In this document: piece by piece, positions 1-12,194 of the stretch
How the letters are laid out: each line of letters starts with the position of its first letter
Position numbering within the stretch: the first letter of the stretch is position 1
Assembly (NCBI GenBank): GCA_022316685.1
Contig: JAKJHU010000039.1
Span: 6,052,532 to 6,116,531, forward strand
Source of the DNA: Progne subis subis
Taxonomy: Eukaryota; Chordata; Aves; Passeriformes; Hirundinidae
DNA: 64,000 nt
Direction: 5' to 3'
The notes under the pieces: generated by a model
What the model saw: only the letters and a program-made list of their open reading frames with translations
Told to the model about the DNA's origin: nothing
The model's database searches: none
Made by a program: the position numbers and the translations under genes

Positions 1-1000
1 CCTCAGCAGCCGGCCGGCCACCGCCGAGGCCGGCTGAGGGGTTCCCCGGGGCTGCGGGTCCACGCCAGCCACCCGCAGTCCGGCGTTGACGCTGCCTCCG
101 CCGTGGCGGGCGACCCAGCCCCGCCGCCTGCGGGCCCCGCGCCGCGGGGGCCGGCGCAGCGCGGCCCGGCGGCGGCACGTGGTGGCGGCGCGGCCCATGT
201 GACCGGCCCTCCCCGGCCGCTGCGGCTCATCCCCCGCCCGGCCGAGTCCCCGCCCGCCTCGCCCCCAGCGCAGCGCAGCGCTCTCTGCGTGCAGCAGCCC
301 CGCACCGCAGGCAGCCGCCGCCGCCGCCCCGGGACCCGGCGCCATGGTAAGGGCGGCGCGGTGCGGACGGGCGGGGAGGGCGTTGCGGGCGGCTGGCCCG
401 GCCCGGCCCGGCCCGGCGAAGCCGAGCGGGGCTGAGCGGAGCAGCCCGGCTCGGCGCGGCCTCCGGCGGCCATTTTAGTCTAATTTTAGCCGGGTGCGGG
501 GGGAAGGGGCCGCGGGAGCGGCCGCGGGGCAGCCGCGGGCGGCGGGGCCGGGAGCCCGGGGCCGGGGCCTGGGCCTGGGCCTGGGCCGGGCGGGCGGCGC
601 AGCGCTCCCTGCGGCACCGCCCGGGCGTGCGAGTGCCCGACGGTGCGGTGAGGGGCGCTGGGCGCGGGGAGAGGGGTCCCGCCCTCCTCCCGAGGAGCCG
701 CGGCCGCCCGGTGCCCAGGCCCGGGAGCGGCCGTGCCGGAGCGCGGGGCCGTGGCCGGTGTCGGAGCGCAGGGCCGGAGGGCGCGGGGCGGCGGGATTCC
801 CTCGGTCCCCGCGAACAAAGCGGGGAGAGGGGCCGGCGGGGCCCCGGGGACAAAGCCGGCGGCTCCCTGCGAGCCGCGCACCTGCCTTCCCTCCCCGGGC
901 AGCCTGCGCTGGCAGCGCCTGCCTCGACAGATGTAATTGCTGGACCGAGAGCAAGGGCGCTGCAGATGGGCTGAGCTCGCTTGCTCACTCGCAGCGGGGT
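1..1000. promoter_or_regulatory. CFL2: CpG island and promoter region of CFL2
   Basis: This stretch is extremely GC-rich and dense in CpG, then changes sharply to AT-rich DNA after about 1000. It contains the ATG-bearing first exon of CFL2 and the start of intron 1. I see no TATA box at a suitable distance upstream of the ATG at 344, so a dispersed TATA-less start is likely, with the transcription start probably between about 200 and 320 (inference). The many long reading frames here on both strands come from GC-rich composition lacking stop codons. Confidence 0.85.
344..346 (+). CDS. CFL2: CFL2 coding exon 1 (initiator ATG only)
   Basis: The context GGCGCCATGG is a good initiation context. 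The donor GTAAGG follows immediately at 347. The exon contributes only Met1, as in other cofilin genes. Confidence 0.93.
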
Positions 1001-2452
1001 TTGCTGAATTATTTTCATTTTGCCTCGAGCTCCCCGTTTGCTTTGCCGGTGTTTTGTTTCCTTGCTGGCTTAGTCTCTTGTTTTGAACGGCTTGCGAGCC
1101 TTATGGGGAGCTGTAGAGTAGTAATTGGTATTTCTATATGGGCGAAGAGCAATCGAACAATGCTCCCGCAGCAGTATGAAGTGAAATTCGGGAGCTCTTA
1201 AGGCGCGGTGTTGAAGCTGACACAATGCAGAAAGCATTTCTGCTGCTTGTAGAGCCTTACCTCACCCAACAAAATGAGAGTCGTGACGGCGCTGGATGTA
1301 AGCTGCTGCTGTAGTGTTTGATCTACTAAAAAAAACAAAAACAAAAGCAAAAAAACCCACCAGAACCCCAACCCCTTCTATCCCAATCGAAAATTACAAA
1401 CTCCTACGTTCAGTTCCTATCCCCTCATCACTTCCTCTTCCCCTCCCCCCAAATAAGCCAAATGCATGATAAGGTATAGGAAAACTGAGTAGTTCCATGG
1501 TGTGGCTAGTTGTATGAAACTGCGATCCAGAATTGCAGCTGAAAATGCTGAGATCTACAAGAAACTACTCAATTCACACCTCCTTTATATCCTCTGCTCC
1601 AGTCCTACAAATAGTACTAAGTTCATAGTGTGTTCAGGTTGAGTATAGTATTTTTATTCTTACGGGGGCAGGCAGACTTCTTTATCTAGCACTGTGGGCT
1701 ATCATCTTTTTCTAGTTAGTGTTAATTTTTGCTGTTCAAATTGTTCCTTTGATCTCATTTTACAGGCTTCTGGAGTTACCGTGAATGATGAAGTCATAAA
1801 GGTTTTTAATGACATGAAAGTAAGGAAATCTTCAACCCCAGAAGAGATTAAAAAAAGAAAGAAAGCTGTTCTCTTCTGCTTAAGTGATGACAAAAAACAA
1901 ATAATTGTAGAGGAGTCGAAGCAGATATTGGTTGGTGACATTGGTGATACTGTGGAGGACCCCTATACAGCCTTTGTGAAGTTGCTACCTTTGAATGATT
2001 GCCGATACGCTTTGTATGATGCCACATACGAGACAAAGGAATCTAAGAAAGAAGACCTGGTATTTATATTCTGGTGTGTGAAAGCAAAGCTTGCTGTTAA
2101 AATTGAAAATTCTGGAGCTGCCACTGGATGACTTAGTAACTGTTTTGTTGTTGGCTTTTTTCTTTAAAGGGCCCCTGAAAGTGCACCTTTAAAAAGCAAG
2201 ATGATCTACGCAAGCTCTAAAGATGCCATTAAAAAGAAATTTACAGGTATGGACTTAAAAGTGATTTTCTCATTAACTACAGTGCCATTTTTAGATGTTG
2301 AGCTTCTCACAAGTACGTTGTTGTCCCTCTGTCTTTCAGGTATTAAACATGAGTGGCAAGTAAATGGTTTGGATGATATTAAGGACCGTTCAACACTTGG
2401 CGAGAAATTGGGAGGCAACGTGGTAGTTTCACTTGAAGGAAAACCCTTATAA
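344..2452 (+). CDS. CFL2: Cofilin-2 (muscle-type actin-depolymerising factor), complete, 4 coding exons
   Basis: Coding segments are 344-346, 1766-2073, 2170-2246 and 2340-2452, joined at GT/AG junctions to give 501 nt and 166 residues, the usual cofilin length. Cofilin binds G- and F-actin, severs and depolymerises filaments, and in muscle supports thin-filament turnover. The single ADF-homology domain fills the protein. Visible landmarks are Ser3, the LIM-kinase/slingshot switch, in the N-terminal MASGVTV; the nuclear localisation motif KKRKK at 30-34; and the actin-binding long helix around 112-128 starting [13 protein letters not shown]. The [10 protein letters not shown] and [12 protein letters not shown] stretches fit CFL2 rather than CFL1 or destrin. 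An ATG-only first coding exon is typical of the cofilin family. Pro26 replaces the Gln I recall in mammals. No frameshift or missing key residue is seen. Introns 2 and 3 are under 100 bp, whereas intron 1 is 1419 bp. Confidence 0.97.
347..1765 (+). other. CFL2: CFL2 intron 1
   Basis: The intron starts GTAAGG and ends TTTTACAG. Its first 650 bp are CpG island and include a GGGCCT hexanucleotide run at 565-588. The rest is unique AT-rich sequence with an A-rich, C-interspersed low-complexity patch at about 1327-1375. No other gene is seen in it. Confidence 0.85.
1766..2073 (+). CDS. CFL2: CFL2 coding exon 2 (residues 2-104)
   Basis: The acceptor is TTTTACAG before 1766 and the donor is GTGTGTGAA at 2074. 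The exon encodes [10 protein letters not shown] through DLVFIFW and ends after two bases of the Trp104 codon. The donor differs from the usual GTRAGT. Reading through it adds 17 codons before a stop. Confidence 0.96.
2170..2246 (+). CDS. CFL2: CFL2 coding exon 3 (residues 104-130)
   Basis: The acceptor TTCTTTAAAG precedes 2170 and the donor GTATGG follows 2246. The exon encodes [19 protein letters not shown] to KKKFTG, the long actin-binding helix. Confidence 0.95.
2340..2452 (+). CDS. CFL2: CFL2 coding exon 4 (residues 130-166, stop)
   Basis: The acceptor GTCTTTCAG precedes 2340. The exon encodes [18 protein letters not shown] onward to SLEGKPL and ends with TAA. Confidence 0.96.
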
Positions 2453-3463
2453 AAAGACAGAGAAGTGCCATCTGGATCTAAGGAGCTTCCATTTCTGCAG
2501 CTCGTTCAATTGGAATAGTATTAGTCTCCCCATCCCCTCCCCTCCTCAAAAAATAAGTCCTGTCCCCACCGCCCTGAAGGAGATGTCATTGTTAAGCAGT
2601 CTACCAGTGATTGCCATTAGACTGTTTAATCCTGGTAGTTTTATGTAGGATTCAAGGAATGCTTTCACGTCATACTCTTGGCCAAAACTGACGTTGCAGG
2701 CATTCCTTGCAACATGTTCAATGAATGTGATAGTTAATGTAAATAGTCTAGCAGACAGCAAAGGGTAAGCTAATTGAATGCCTTGAAAGTATTGTCCACT
2801 GGTCGGATGGTAGACTCTCTACAGTATTACTTACAGTTGCACTTGATTGCAGTTCCATGAGGCTCTTGTGCATTCATACACCTCACCTGCCTTGACAAGC
2901 CTATTTTTGTGACATGGCAGCACACAACACTATGCATTTAAAGCACTTTTTTGTAATATGTTTGACCCGCCCCCCCCTCCCAAGGAATGCCAATTAAGTT
3001 GCTGTAACTGTGTCATCAAATTATTGTAGTACCTCAGTTTCATTCCTGTTACATGCATATCTTTATAAATGAAGTAGCTGTTACGATGCCTTTCGTTTTC
3101 CATTGAATGTACACTACTGAACAGGAGTAGAAGTTATCTGTTTACCATGAGTCTTGAAACACTAAAGTTTTGTAAAACATCAGTCATGGTGGCAATTTCT
3201 GTATTAAAAAGAGCCTTAAATGGAACATTGTTTTCTGAGATCAAAAACTGGCCACGTTGCAATAAAACTTGTGGCTTATTACAGAACGTTGCCTTGTTTT
3301 CATTGGAAAATATAGTTTTTAAGTGTTTAAGCATATTTCAAATAACTTCTGTGGAAAGTATTGTAAAGGTAAACAATCATTAATCTCATCTTGAATAATG
3401 CAAGTTTTTAATACTGATTTAGGCACTGCTTTACAATACTTTGTGGCTCTGTTCTGGCCGTTC

Positions 3464-3469
3464 AATAAA
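3464..3469 (+). promoter_or_regulatory. CFL2: Candidate proximal poly(A) signal of CFL2
   Basis: AATAAA about 1 kb after the stop codon. Another AATAAA lies 200 bp upstream at 3261. Which of them is used cannot be told from sequence. Confidence 0.4.
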
Positions 3470-5033
3470 GGACCTGCTCCTAGTTTACCGTAAATTAAAG
3501 AAGCTACCACTACTGAAGACCGTTAGTTCCATGAAACACTTGTGTCAGAAACTTAAAAATACAAAGTAATTAACCATGCAGCGTGTTTTGTACCTGAATG
3601 TTCTTAAAGTTCTACATGCCAGAGTAAAACCTTGCACGAGTATTTACAGCTCGCCGTCTTCCTCGGTAAGATGATGTGTAATGACAGTCACATGCAGAAT
3701 ACGAAGCAGGGAAATAATTTTTATTTCTTGAGAGTTGCAGTTAGACTGACTCAGTACAAGAATTAGCCTAAATGAACTGTTCTACTTGTTAGCCCCTATG
3801 TAAATAGAACTGGAAAGTGTTTGCCACTACTGAGGCTTGCACAGGGGACGTGTTTTGGCTGGGAGCCAAATAATGCTCTCCTTATAGAGAATTTGATCTG
3901 CTCTGTGTGAGCAATCCTCCCTTAGCCAGAGCTATTTATGGCAAACACATGCTTTTGTATCTTGTCATCGTTATCCACAAATGGCAAAACTGGACATGAT
4001 TCTCCTGGTATGCATAAAGGAGCGCTGTTAGGCAGCCACTGGCAGCTGAACTGTACATGCTGCTAGAAGGAACGCTCTTTTATCATTACCTTATTTTAAA
4101 AAGTTGGTAGAGTAGAACTGTGGGGCTTTTAAATGCAGGCTCTTTATGTTCAGTCCATAGGCCTTTTTCAACAAGGAAGCGGATAATAATCCAAATACTT
4201 TCTCTCTTTTCCCCCACCCTGCCCCCAATAGTTTAAGTAAGCTAGTGGTACTCTGTTTAGGCTCTCTTGTCCTGTAGAACTTTAAGACTTTATTTCAGGC
4301 TTCTGGCTATCCCTATGACTTGCACACCTCATTGTGTTAGCTGTTCTATGTAGACTAAACTTTACTAGAATTTGAGTAAAAAGGCATGATGACCACTGAC
4401 TTACTAAGTGTATTAATGAGTCTTGGTTTTGTTCTACAAAACTCTCCTTTCAGGTACCTTTTAAGATTGCAAAGTAACTGATGGTATGCATGTTGTCTAG
4501 ATGAAAAAAAAAACCCACAACTTTTTATTCCTCAAAACAGTCTATTTCTGATCATTCACGTTGTATGCAAAGCCCAGTTTAATGTAAAAATCTTTGTGCT
4601 TTATGTTCGAGTTCAGTACAGTAAAATGAAATTATCTTTTAACTGATTTTTCATAAGGAATAAATTGTTTCTTTAGAAAAAGCCAAAATGGAAAACGTTA
4701 AATTTTAATAAACCATTTGAATTTTCATTTTAGACAGTAAACTTTTTTAAGGAGTACTGTGTTTAAATTTATTGTTTCTCTCTGCTGCAGTCTGGAAAAA
4801 TGTCTCTGGCTTCTTAGTTGAATATTATAAGTTCCTTTTTTTTTTTTTTTAAACTAGCTTAAGTGTATATTCACTCAGTCCAACTAGCTATAAAATTGAA
4901 GCACAAACTGTCTTTATGTAAGATTCCTACCAAATTAAAGTTTTGGATCCAAAAGGATCAGCCTACCTTCAGTTTGTTCTTGAAATGAATGACTGACTGA
5001 CTGATGTGAGGTCCAATTCAGATGGCTTGCTTT

Positions 5034-5075
5034 GAAAAAAAAAAACAAAAAACAAAACCAAACCAAACAAAAACC
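5034..5075. repeat. A-rich low-complexity tract
   Basis: A runs interspersed with single and double C residues, lying in the presumed CFL2 3'UTR. Confidence 0.8.
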
Positions 5076-5081
5076 AATAAA
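5076..5081 (+). promoter_or_regulatory. CFL2: Candidate distal poly(A) signal of CFL2
   Basis: AATAAA directly after an A-rich low-complexity tract (about 5034-5075), followed within 90 bp by T/G-rich sequence. Further candidates are at 5303 and 5890. Confidence 0.35.
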
Positions 5082-8000
5082 GTGCTACAGAACTGTTACT
5101 GTTTGAATTATAAAACAAATGAGAGACAGCTGGCATCTGTTCCAAAATGGTTTGTCAGCTGTTGTTTTCTGTCATTATGCAAAATGGTGAGGGCCTCATT
5201 GTGATCGAGAAGTGGAGGAAAATCCTCTCAAGTTGAATATCTTCTGTGTATCTCTGTGTAGATGTGACTTTTGGATATTTTGGCTTCAGTTATTTTATTG
5301 ATAATAAATTTTTCATGAGAGAAGCTTGTGCAGAAATGGCATTTTTCTTCTAAAAAGTATTTCAAAGTCAGCAGTTTTGTTTGATTTGGTAAATCCTGGA
5401 AGAGATGTAGATAGATGGGTTTGATTTCTCTGAAAAGGGAAATCAGTCCAACACTAGAGTAAGTGAGGTTTATGCTTGTGGCGATTTTAGAAGTGCAAAG
5501 CTTAAATTTTTATGGACTTGAGTATAAAAAATCACTCCTAGTCTGATCATGAAGTGGAGTTTGAGTATGCTCAGTTAAAACCCAAAGTGTTTAGCTAGGT
5601 GGAAGAGTTTTCCTGCTCTACCATTCCCTCAGAACAAGTGTTGGAATTCAGCAATTGCCACAATTTGATAATAAGCTTTACTCTCTTATGCCAATTCCAG
5701 TATAAACCAGATTTTCATGTCTGCCTATTTTTTATAAACTTCTGTAAGTCCCATTTAGTTTGTGGTGGCAAGTTAACAATTGTAGAGTGAAAACACAGCA
5801 CTAATGGTGGATCAAAGATCATCAATGTAGCACCTGTCTATGAGTATTGAATTTCTTTGAAATATTTCTGATTTTGAAAACCTGGTATAAATAAAATTAA
5901 TTTAAATGTCTTCAGTTGTTGAGTTTGTTTGTGTGCTAGACAGCATCTACGCTAACCACTTTGTTGTTGTCTTGGACTGGGAGCAGCCCAGATAATGTGA
6001 AAGAAGTTTTGGAATACCTGGATTTTTGTAACAGGTTTCATCTGCTGCCCATTCAGTTCAATATCCAACTGTAGCAAAAGCCAGCACCGGTGGCTCTGGA
6101 GATGGATATAAAGACATTTTTACTGGGTTGGTTCTAGATAACCTTTTTCTTTTGTTAGATCCCAGCTCATGTGTTTAGAAATTAGATGGCTTTTACATAG
6201 CAAATGTAAAAAATGTATGTTTACTCTGGTGAGTCATTTCTAATATAGGGAAGAAAGTGAACTGATGTGGCGTAAAAAAATTGACTCCCTGAAGAAAGAT
6301 CCAAATGTTACCATTTTGGTATCACTGGTATCTTGTTAATATAAGATTTCTTGGATCTAGGAATATGTTATCTGGAAGAGTTAATTTTGTGAACAAAGCT
6401 GTCAAGAAACAGCTTCATTGGATTCTCTGGAGAAGGCAGACTTTTGCAGTGTACATTAAAAAGCCTTTATTGTTTACCAAATGTAAGCCTTCTCTATGGC
6501 TGCGGGGAACATACATGAGAATATGCATTAAAAAGGAATGAAAGGTCTCATTTTGAAGTTTATAAATAAAAATTACTGGTATGTTTAAAAAATGTTCTAT
6601 CTTTACCAAATTCATATCCAGTGGTTATTGAATTTGGACATTTCTCTGCCTCACCTCCCATGCTGTTAAATCTACAATAAACCCCATACATCTTACTCTT
6701 CCTTGCATTACTTATCTATGCATTCTGCAAGTAACCTTTGAAAAATAAGTACAACAATAAAAAATAATACATAATGACATAATTTATGTTCATTTAATGA
6801 TTTCATAGAATTGTCTTTTTACATTGTAAAGCTTAGAGGAAAAAAAAAAAAAAAAGTGCTAATTGGAGGTACTGAAGGTAATTTTTACCTTCCCAAGATT
6901 CTGGGATTGTCTTTTTGATACTTTAGTATAGGTTAATGTTTCTGTTGTCAGCTTTGCTTCATAGTTACTTAGAAAACCGATGATTGGAAAAGAAACTTGA
7001 AGGTGCTGCTGATTATTTTTACAAGTTTCTAAATGTCAATTTGGATTATAAAATAATATACAAACTTCAATTTCCCACTGCTAGCCTAATTTTTATTCTT
7101 GTGTGTACAGGCTTAGAAATGTATGTGTAATCGTGCCTTCCTCTTCCACCTCTTTATTTTTAAAAACAGCTGTGTCACTGCAAATCCCTACCATCTGCCC
7201 ATCGTCTTCTGTCAAGGTTTACAGACAATCTCCGCTTGTACCTTTTAGTATCTATTTTTCCCCTCTCTTGTTTGTGATTGTAGGAGTTTGATTTAGAAAA
7301 ACTAACCACTGTGGTATTGTGTCTCAAAACCTTTTCTATAATGCAGAAAGTTAAAAGCATCAGTTAATCTCTGGTAAGCACAGCTGCAGGGTGTACATTG
7401 GCTTGGAAAAAGAGATGTGATTTTGAGAACCAGTTTAGAGAGCCTTATTTGTGTCTGTTTCCTCTTAGTGGCAGCGCTGCTTTCATCTGTGACCTTCTAT
7501 TAAAGCTGATGTGAGAGCTAAGCTTTTCTTCCATTTTGGCTGTTTCATCAGAAAATGGAATGTGCTTGTAGCAAACAAGGTGCAGAGAAGCAGAGAAGGT
7601 TTAGAAACAGTAGTTTTTCAGAGAGACCGGTACAGCTGGTGGGAGGGAAAGGGTTACAGCAGAGGATTTGTTTCCTTTTAATTTCAGTAGGAGCTTGCAG
7701 CTGTAATGACTGGGCTTATGTTATCTTTTGCTCTGCCTGAACATACTGATTCCACAGCCTCAACTGTCTCAGTGCTTTCATGCAATGAAATGTGAGCACA
7801 CAGCTCTTTATCAGTGAAATGTGGTTTACTCCCACAAAAGTGAAGCCCTGCTACAACAGTGCTCTTGGTCAGCCATGTCATATGGAGAGATGCACCTAAG
7901 CTGCATTTGAACAATCCTTAAAAAATGCATGGGTTTTGATTACACCAAATGCAATAATTAAGCTATTACACTGAGGACTGAGGGATGAACGGGTGTAGTT

Positions 8001-9782
8001 CTTAATTAAGTGACTGCAAGTGACAAATATAATTCATGGTCATATTTTTGAATCTTTAGCCCTGTTACTCAAGCATGACTTAAAGATGAAACACTTCCCA
8101 GTCCACAGAATTCATTGCGTGCATAAATTCTTCTAAGCAGCAGCAGTGTAATTTTAGTTCTTCACTGAATATGCTGATGCAGAATCTTGTCACCTGAGGG
8201 CTCTTAGTCGTCTGCTTGACAAATTCCTTTTGTAGTGCTGCATTATTTCTCTGCATCCACACTTCAAATTCAGTTCCCAGAACTCTCCTTCCAAGTAACC
8301 AGAATTCCTAAACAATATTTATTCTGTGTGACCAAAGTAGAAAGGCATCTTGTAGAACACCCATAGGAAACAAATGCATGGTATTAGCCTGCGTGGCCCA
8401 CTGAACGTGTTTGTCCCTGTGTGCCTTCCCTGACTGGTGGGTTATTCTGATGAAAGGTCAGCTCATTCACGTTTGTGTGGAATAGCCCAACACAGGAAAA
8501 TTTGTGGAAACAGGAAAGAATGTTTTAATTTTGCTCAGATAAAGACTTTACAAGCTGGGTGTGATAACAGCTTTTTAATTTTTTTCTTTTTACCTGTCCT
8601 GACAGAAACACCTGGCCTTGATTCTAGCCAGTTTTATCGATTTAGCTAGACAGGTACAATGGTTGGAAGCATCTTCAGGACAAGTTATATTTAGATATAT
8701 AACCTTTTGATAATTCTGGCAGTTGCTTTGATCTCATTATTTTAATTCAATCACTTCAACTCCATTACAATTCTAACTGCCTAGTGTTCAGCATTGCCAG
8801 TGTAATCTCACAACACAGCTCAGGGAACATTTAAAAGTAGTCATCATCAAAATTAGTAACAATACAAATCAATATTATTTATTCATTTTATTGAGCTAGT
8901 TTCAGTTTCGCAAGGATGATGACAACTCTCTTAAAGTTAGGTGGTCTTCCAGGAGCTCCTGACGGAACATCTGCTGTAGATCTTTGTGATAAGATGGAAG
9001 AAGTGTTGGAGCATCCATATCAGAGCAGTTTGCTTTGCTTTCTTGCATAGCTGGATGAATTTCTTCTCCTGGAAGACGTTGAACTCACTGTGGTATCAAT
9101 ATTTAAAGTATTTCGCCTTCTATTTCTGAATAGAATGGACAGACTGCAATTATAACTTTTTCTTAGGGTAATACAGTCAAGGATCTGAGCCATGAATTTC
9201 TTTTTCCTGATTACCAAAAGGGAGAAAAGAATGTGTCTCATCCCACTGTGTAGCATAAGGTCAAAACACAGCACTGCAATTACATGCAGGCATCATAATT
9301 GTTTTCAGCTATTGTACCTGCAGGTACAAAATGTGAGCTTGTCAAATGAGTTGTGCACGGTCTTGGAAAACTCCAGAAAAGAACTGTGCTAAGAGAAAGT
9401 ACCAAGTTGAGATACTTGCAGTAATTGCTTTTGTGCACACAAGAAGCACGTGGCTGGCTCTGTGTTTTACCACTAATAGTAATTCAGAATCTTATGTTAA
9501 TTTAACAGCTGTCTCCTATGGAAAACAATGAGGGTAAGATTTTACCTTGCATGTTTGGTTTTTTTTTTAGCAATGGTGTTAATAACCAGTTTTTCTGCTG
9601 TAATAGCAGACTGTGGAAAAGTGAGAAGAGTTTTTCTCTTTGCATCAGCATCTTACATTGTGTGCAAATACAGATCCTCTCAGTTTCTTCTTAAAATAAT
9701 GTTTGGATCACATTCAGTGGTTAATGGACAATAAAAAAGAATATTGTAAGTCACATTTTACAGTATTAATGTGAACATGCCC

Positions 9783-9805
9783 TTTTTTTTTTTTTTTTTT
9801 TTTTT
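9783..9805. repeat. Poly(T) tract
   Basis: Uninterrupted run of 23 T. There is no recognisable element next to it, so it is listed as a simple repeat. Confidence 0.9.
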
Positions 9806-11035
9806 GAGCTATGAGATAAAAACTTTTAGTGACAAAAAGCCATATTTTTGGGAGAAAAAATTAATAACTTTTAAAAGCGTATATTTTCCTCTGCTAGCAC
9901 TTTACTTTTTATTCCTGAAGCTAAACATTAGGATGGGTTTTTTCCTTTTTGTTAATTTTTTGATTTTGGTATTCTCGCTTCCCCCACACTGCATCATGTT
10001 TCAGCCTAATATGGACTGGATGAAATAGTTACCAAAGGAAGAAGGTATTATGTATATTACATACACCATTTCCATAGGAAAGAGTAAACTGTTTGCTTGA
10101 CCCAGTTTTATGGAGCTATTTCCTTCTACAGAGATGGGATCACAGTCAAGGAAGAGGGACAAATGGCTTTGCTGAGAGTATTTAGGAGCACTCAGTGGGA
10201 ATGAGATTAGTATTGTAGTGCTTAATCCTGAAATAATCATACACCATCTCATCAATTTAGCATCAGCATCTGAGAGACATAAATATTCTAGCTACTTTGT
10301 GTTATTAGTCCAAGATCATTTTCTATTATTATAAGATTGGAGCTCTCCAGATAAAGAGAGAATATTTCTACCTGTGATAAACATTTTGATGTTCACAAAA
10401 ACATCTGTTGTGCATTTTAAAAGAAATGGGAAATGGAAATGTACTTCTGAAGAAATACATCGTCTTTTATGGGTCTGAAAATTAAAGTGAAAGTTATAGA
10501 AGCAACCACTTCCCCTAATCTTTTGGGGGGAATTCCTATAATGTTATCAGGCTTGCTTTTCCATCAGTTGGGCACGGTATGAAAGAATGCACAGAAAGGC
10601 TGTTATGGTAACATAGTGTCTGTTGTCACTGACATTAAATTCATTCAGTGGTAGTGAAGTTACAAGTCATGCTGTATGCAGAATGAATGAAAGATATTCT
10701 CAGATTAGAATCTGTCCTTTTCATAGACAGTAACATTTAGTTCCTTTCAAACAGGTGTAAGTGTCCTACTGTGTCTTTGTTTCCCTGAAGATGAAAATGA
10801 CAAACCCAAGCCTTTCCCCTGCCTTTGATTTGCTATGTGTCCTATTTCCTCCAAAGCATTTTCCTCTTCCTCCAAAGCATTATCCCTGAGATATTGCTCA
10901 CCTGCTTCCTCTAATCCTCTTATTTCCCTCACTTACCTCACTTCCTTTCATCACTTTTTTGTTCCCTGCTAGTTCAGATTTTTTCCTTCATATTAGAAGT
11001 GTCCTTTAGTCCTCATCATAAACAGAGAGCAAATA

Positions 11036-11037
11036 AG

Positions 11038-11068
<31 letters not shown>

Positions 11069-11092
11069 AACCAAAAAACCACAAACCAAACC
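11036..11092. repeat. (AAAAC)n simple repeat
   Basis: At least five near-perfect AAAAC units grade into A/C-rich low-complexity sequence. Confidence 0.85.
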
Positions 11093-12194
11093 ACTTCTGA
11101 TCTATTTTCTTTTTAAATAAAATTTAATAATTTTCTTCTATTAAAAATACGAATTCTTATGAAGAAATTATTCAATGAGTAAACCCGACTACAGTTTACC
11201 AAACTCTCAAGCAGTTTGAAATAATCTCTTGAGATGTTTGAACAGTTCCATTCTGTCCACAGGATTTAACTCAGAAATCCAGACTCCACCATTTAGATGG
11301 GAAATTGCTATATTGGGTTATTTTATGCTCTCCTCAGTGCCAGAAGCATGAACCCTGCTTTTTTTCTGCAATCATTAAAGCATTCCCAATTCAGCTGTTA
11401 ACTTCCATGAAAGTGGTTAAGTACTTACAGTGCGAGGAGATGCTATGGATGCATGAATTTATGATATATTGAAAACTGAAGCTGTAGAAATAGTGTGAAA
11501 TAAACTGGGTATCAACACACAAGCTCAAAGTTAATTGCACATCTCACTGGTTCATTGCCAAATGCACTGGTTCCTAGTAAAATCAAGAAAATCTTCTAAA
11601 ATGTATAGAACACCGCTACATGAATTAGAGGCCATATTACAATAGTACATGTTAAAAAAGATTCAATAAATCTTGAACTAACCTTTTGTATAATCAGAAA
11701 TTATATTAATACTATGTCTTTTAAGAGTTTTCATCTGCTTCCTGTTTTGGAACCTTCTATTAGGCTTATTCATCTCCCTGGACTTTTCCCTGCAGTCAGA
11801 AGTACTAGAAATTGAGACAGCATTGCAGTAAGGCTTTATTTCCTTTTCCTGCTCTTAAAAAGATAAGAAAAAGTAATCTGATGAAGAGATATATGACGCA
11901 GAGCCATCTGAGGGTGCTATTTGACAACCTAATGAAGGCACTCTGTGAGACGAGTGGGTTAAGAGGGGAATTCCTGCAGATGCTGGGGCTGAATGCCACT
12001 TCTCATTTCTAGTACTTATATCTGCCTGGTCAGGCAGTGGAATTAGGAATCTACACTTTTCACTTGCTTTGGAGAAGTTGTTGGGGTTTTTTTTGCTTGT
12101 TTAGGGAGGCGCGATGCCTGGAATGTTTCAGATGTTTCTGAGAATTGCCTTGGTCAGCATCTGGTATGCAGGGTGTCCGTGGAGGAGCTAAACT

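Larger units (their letters stand above)
2453..5100 (+). other. CFL2: CFL2 3' untranslated region (3' end uncertain)
   Basis: AT-rich sequence without a gene follows the stop codon. Canonical AATAAA hexamers lie at 3261, 3464, 4659, 4707, 5076, 5303 and 5890, so alternative polyadenylation is plausible. Mammalian CFL2 transcripts have 3'UTRs of a couple of kilobases (recalled). That fits an end near 5.1 kb, but 3.5 kb or 5.9 kb are equally possible from sequence. Confidence 0.5.
5900..12190. other. Intergenic region downstream of CFL2, no gene seen
   Basis: AT-rich sequence with only short chance reading frames and no convincing splice-bounded homology. It holds a T23 run at 9783-9805, an A18 run near 6838-6855, a tandem duplication at about 10847-10880 and an (AAAAC)n tract at about 11036-11092. 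I see no recognisable RNA gene. Confidence 0.6.

Noticed and set aside
3..1201. Several long overlapping reading frames on both strands (up to 263 codons) in the first kilobase
   Set aside because: They lie in a CpG island, where stop codons are rare. Translations are Ala/Pro/Arg/Gly-rich with no domain, and the true CFL2 start uses only the ATG at 344.
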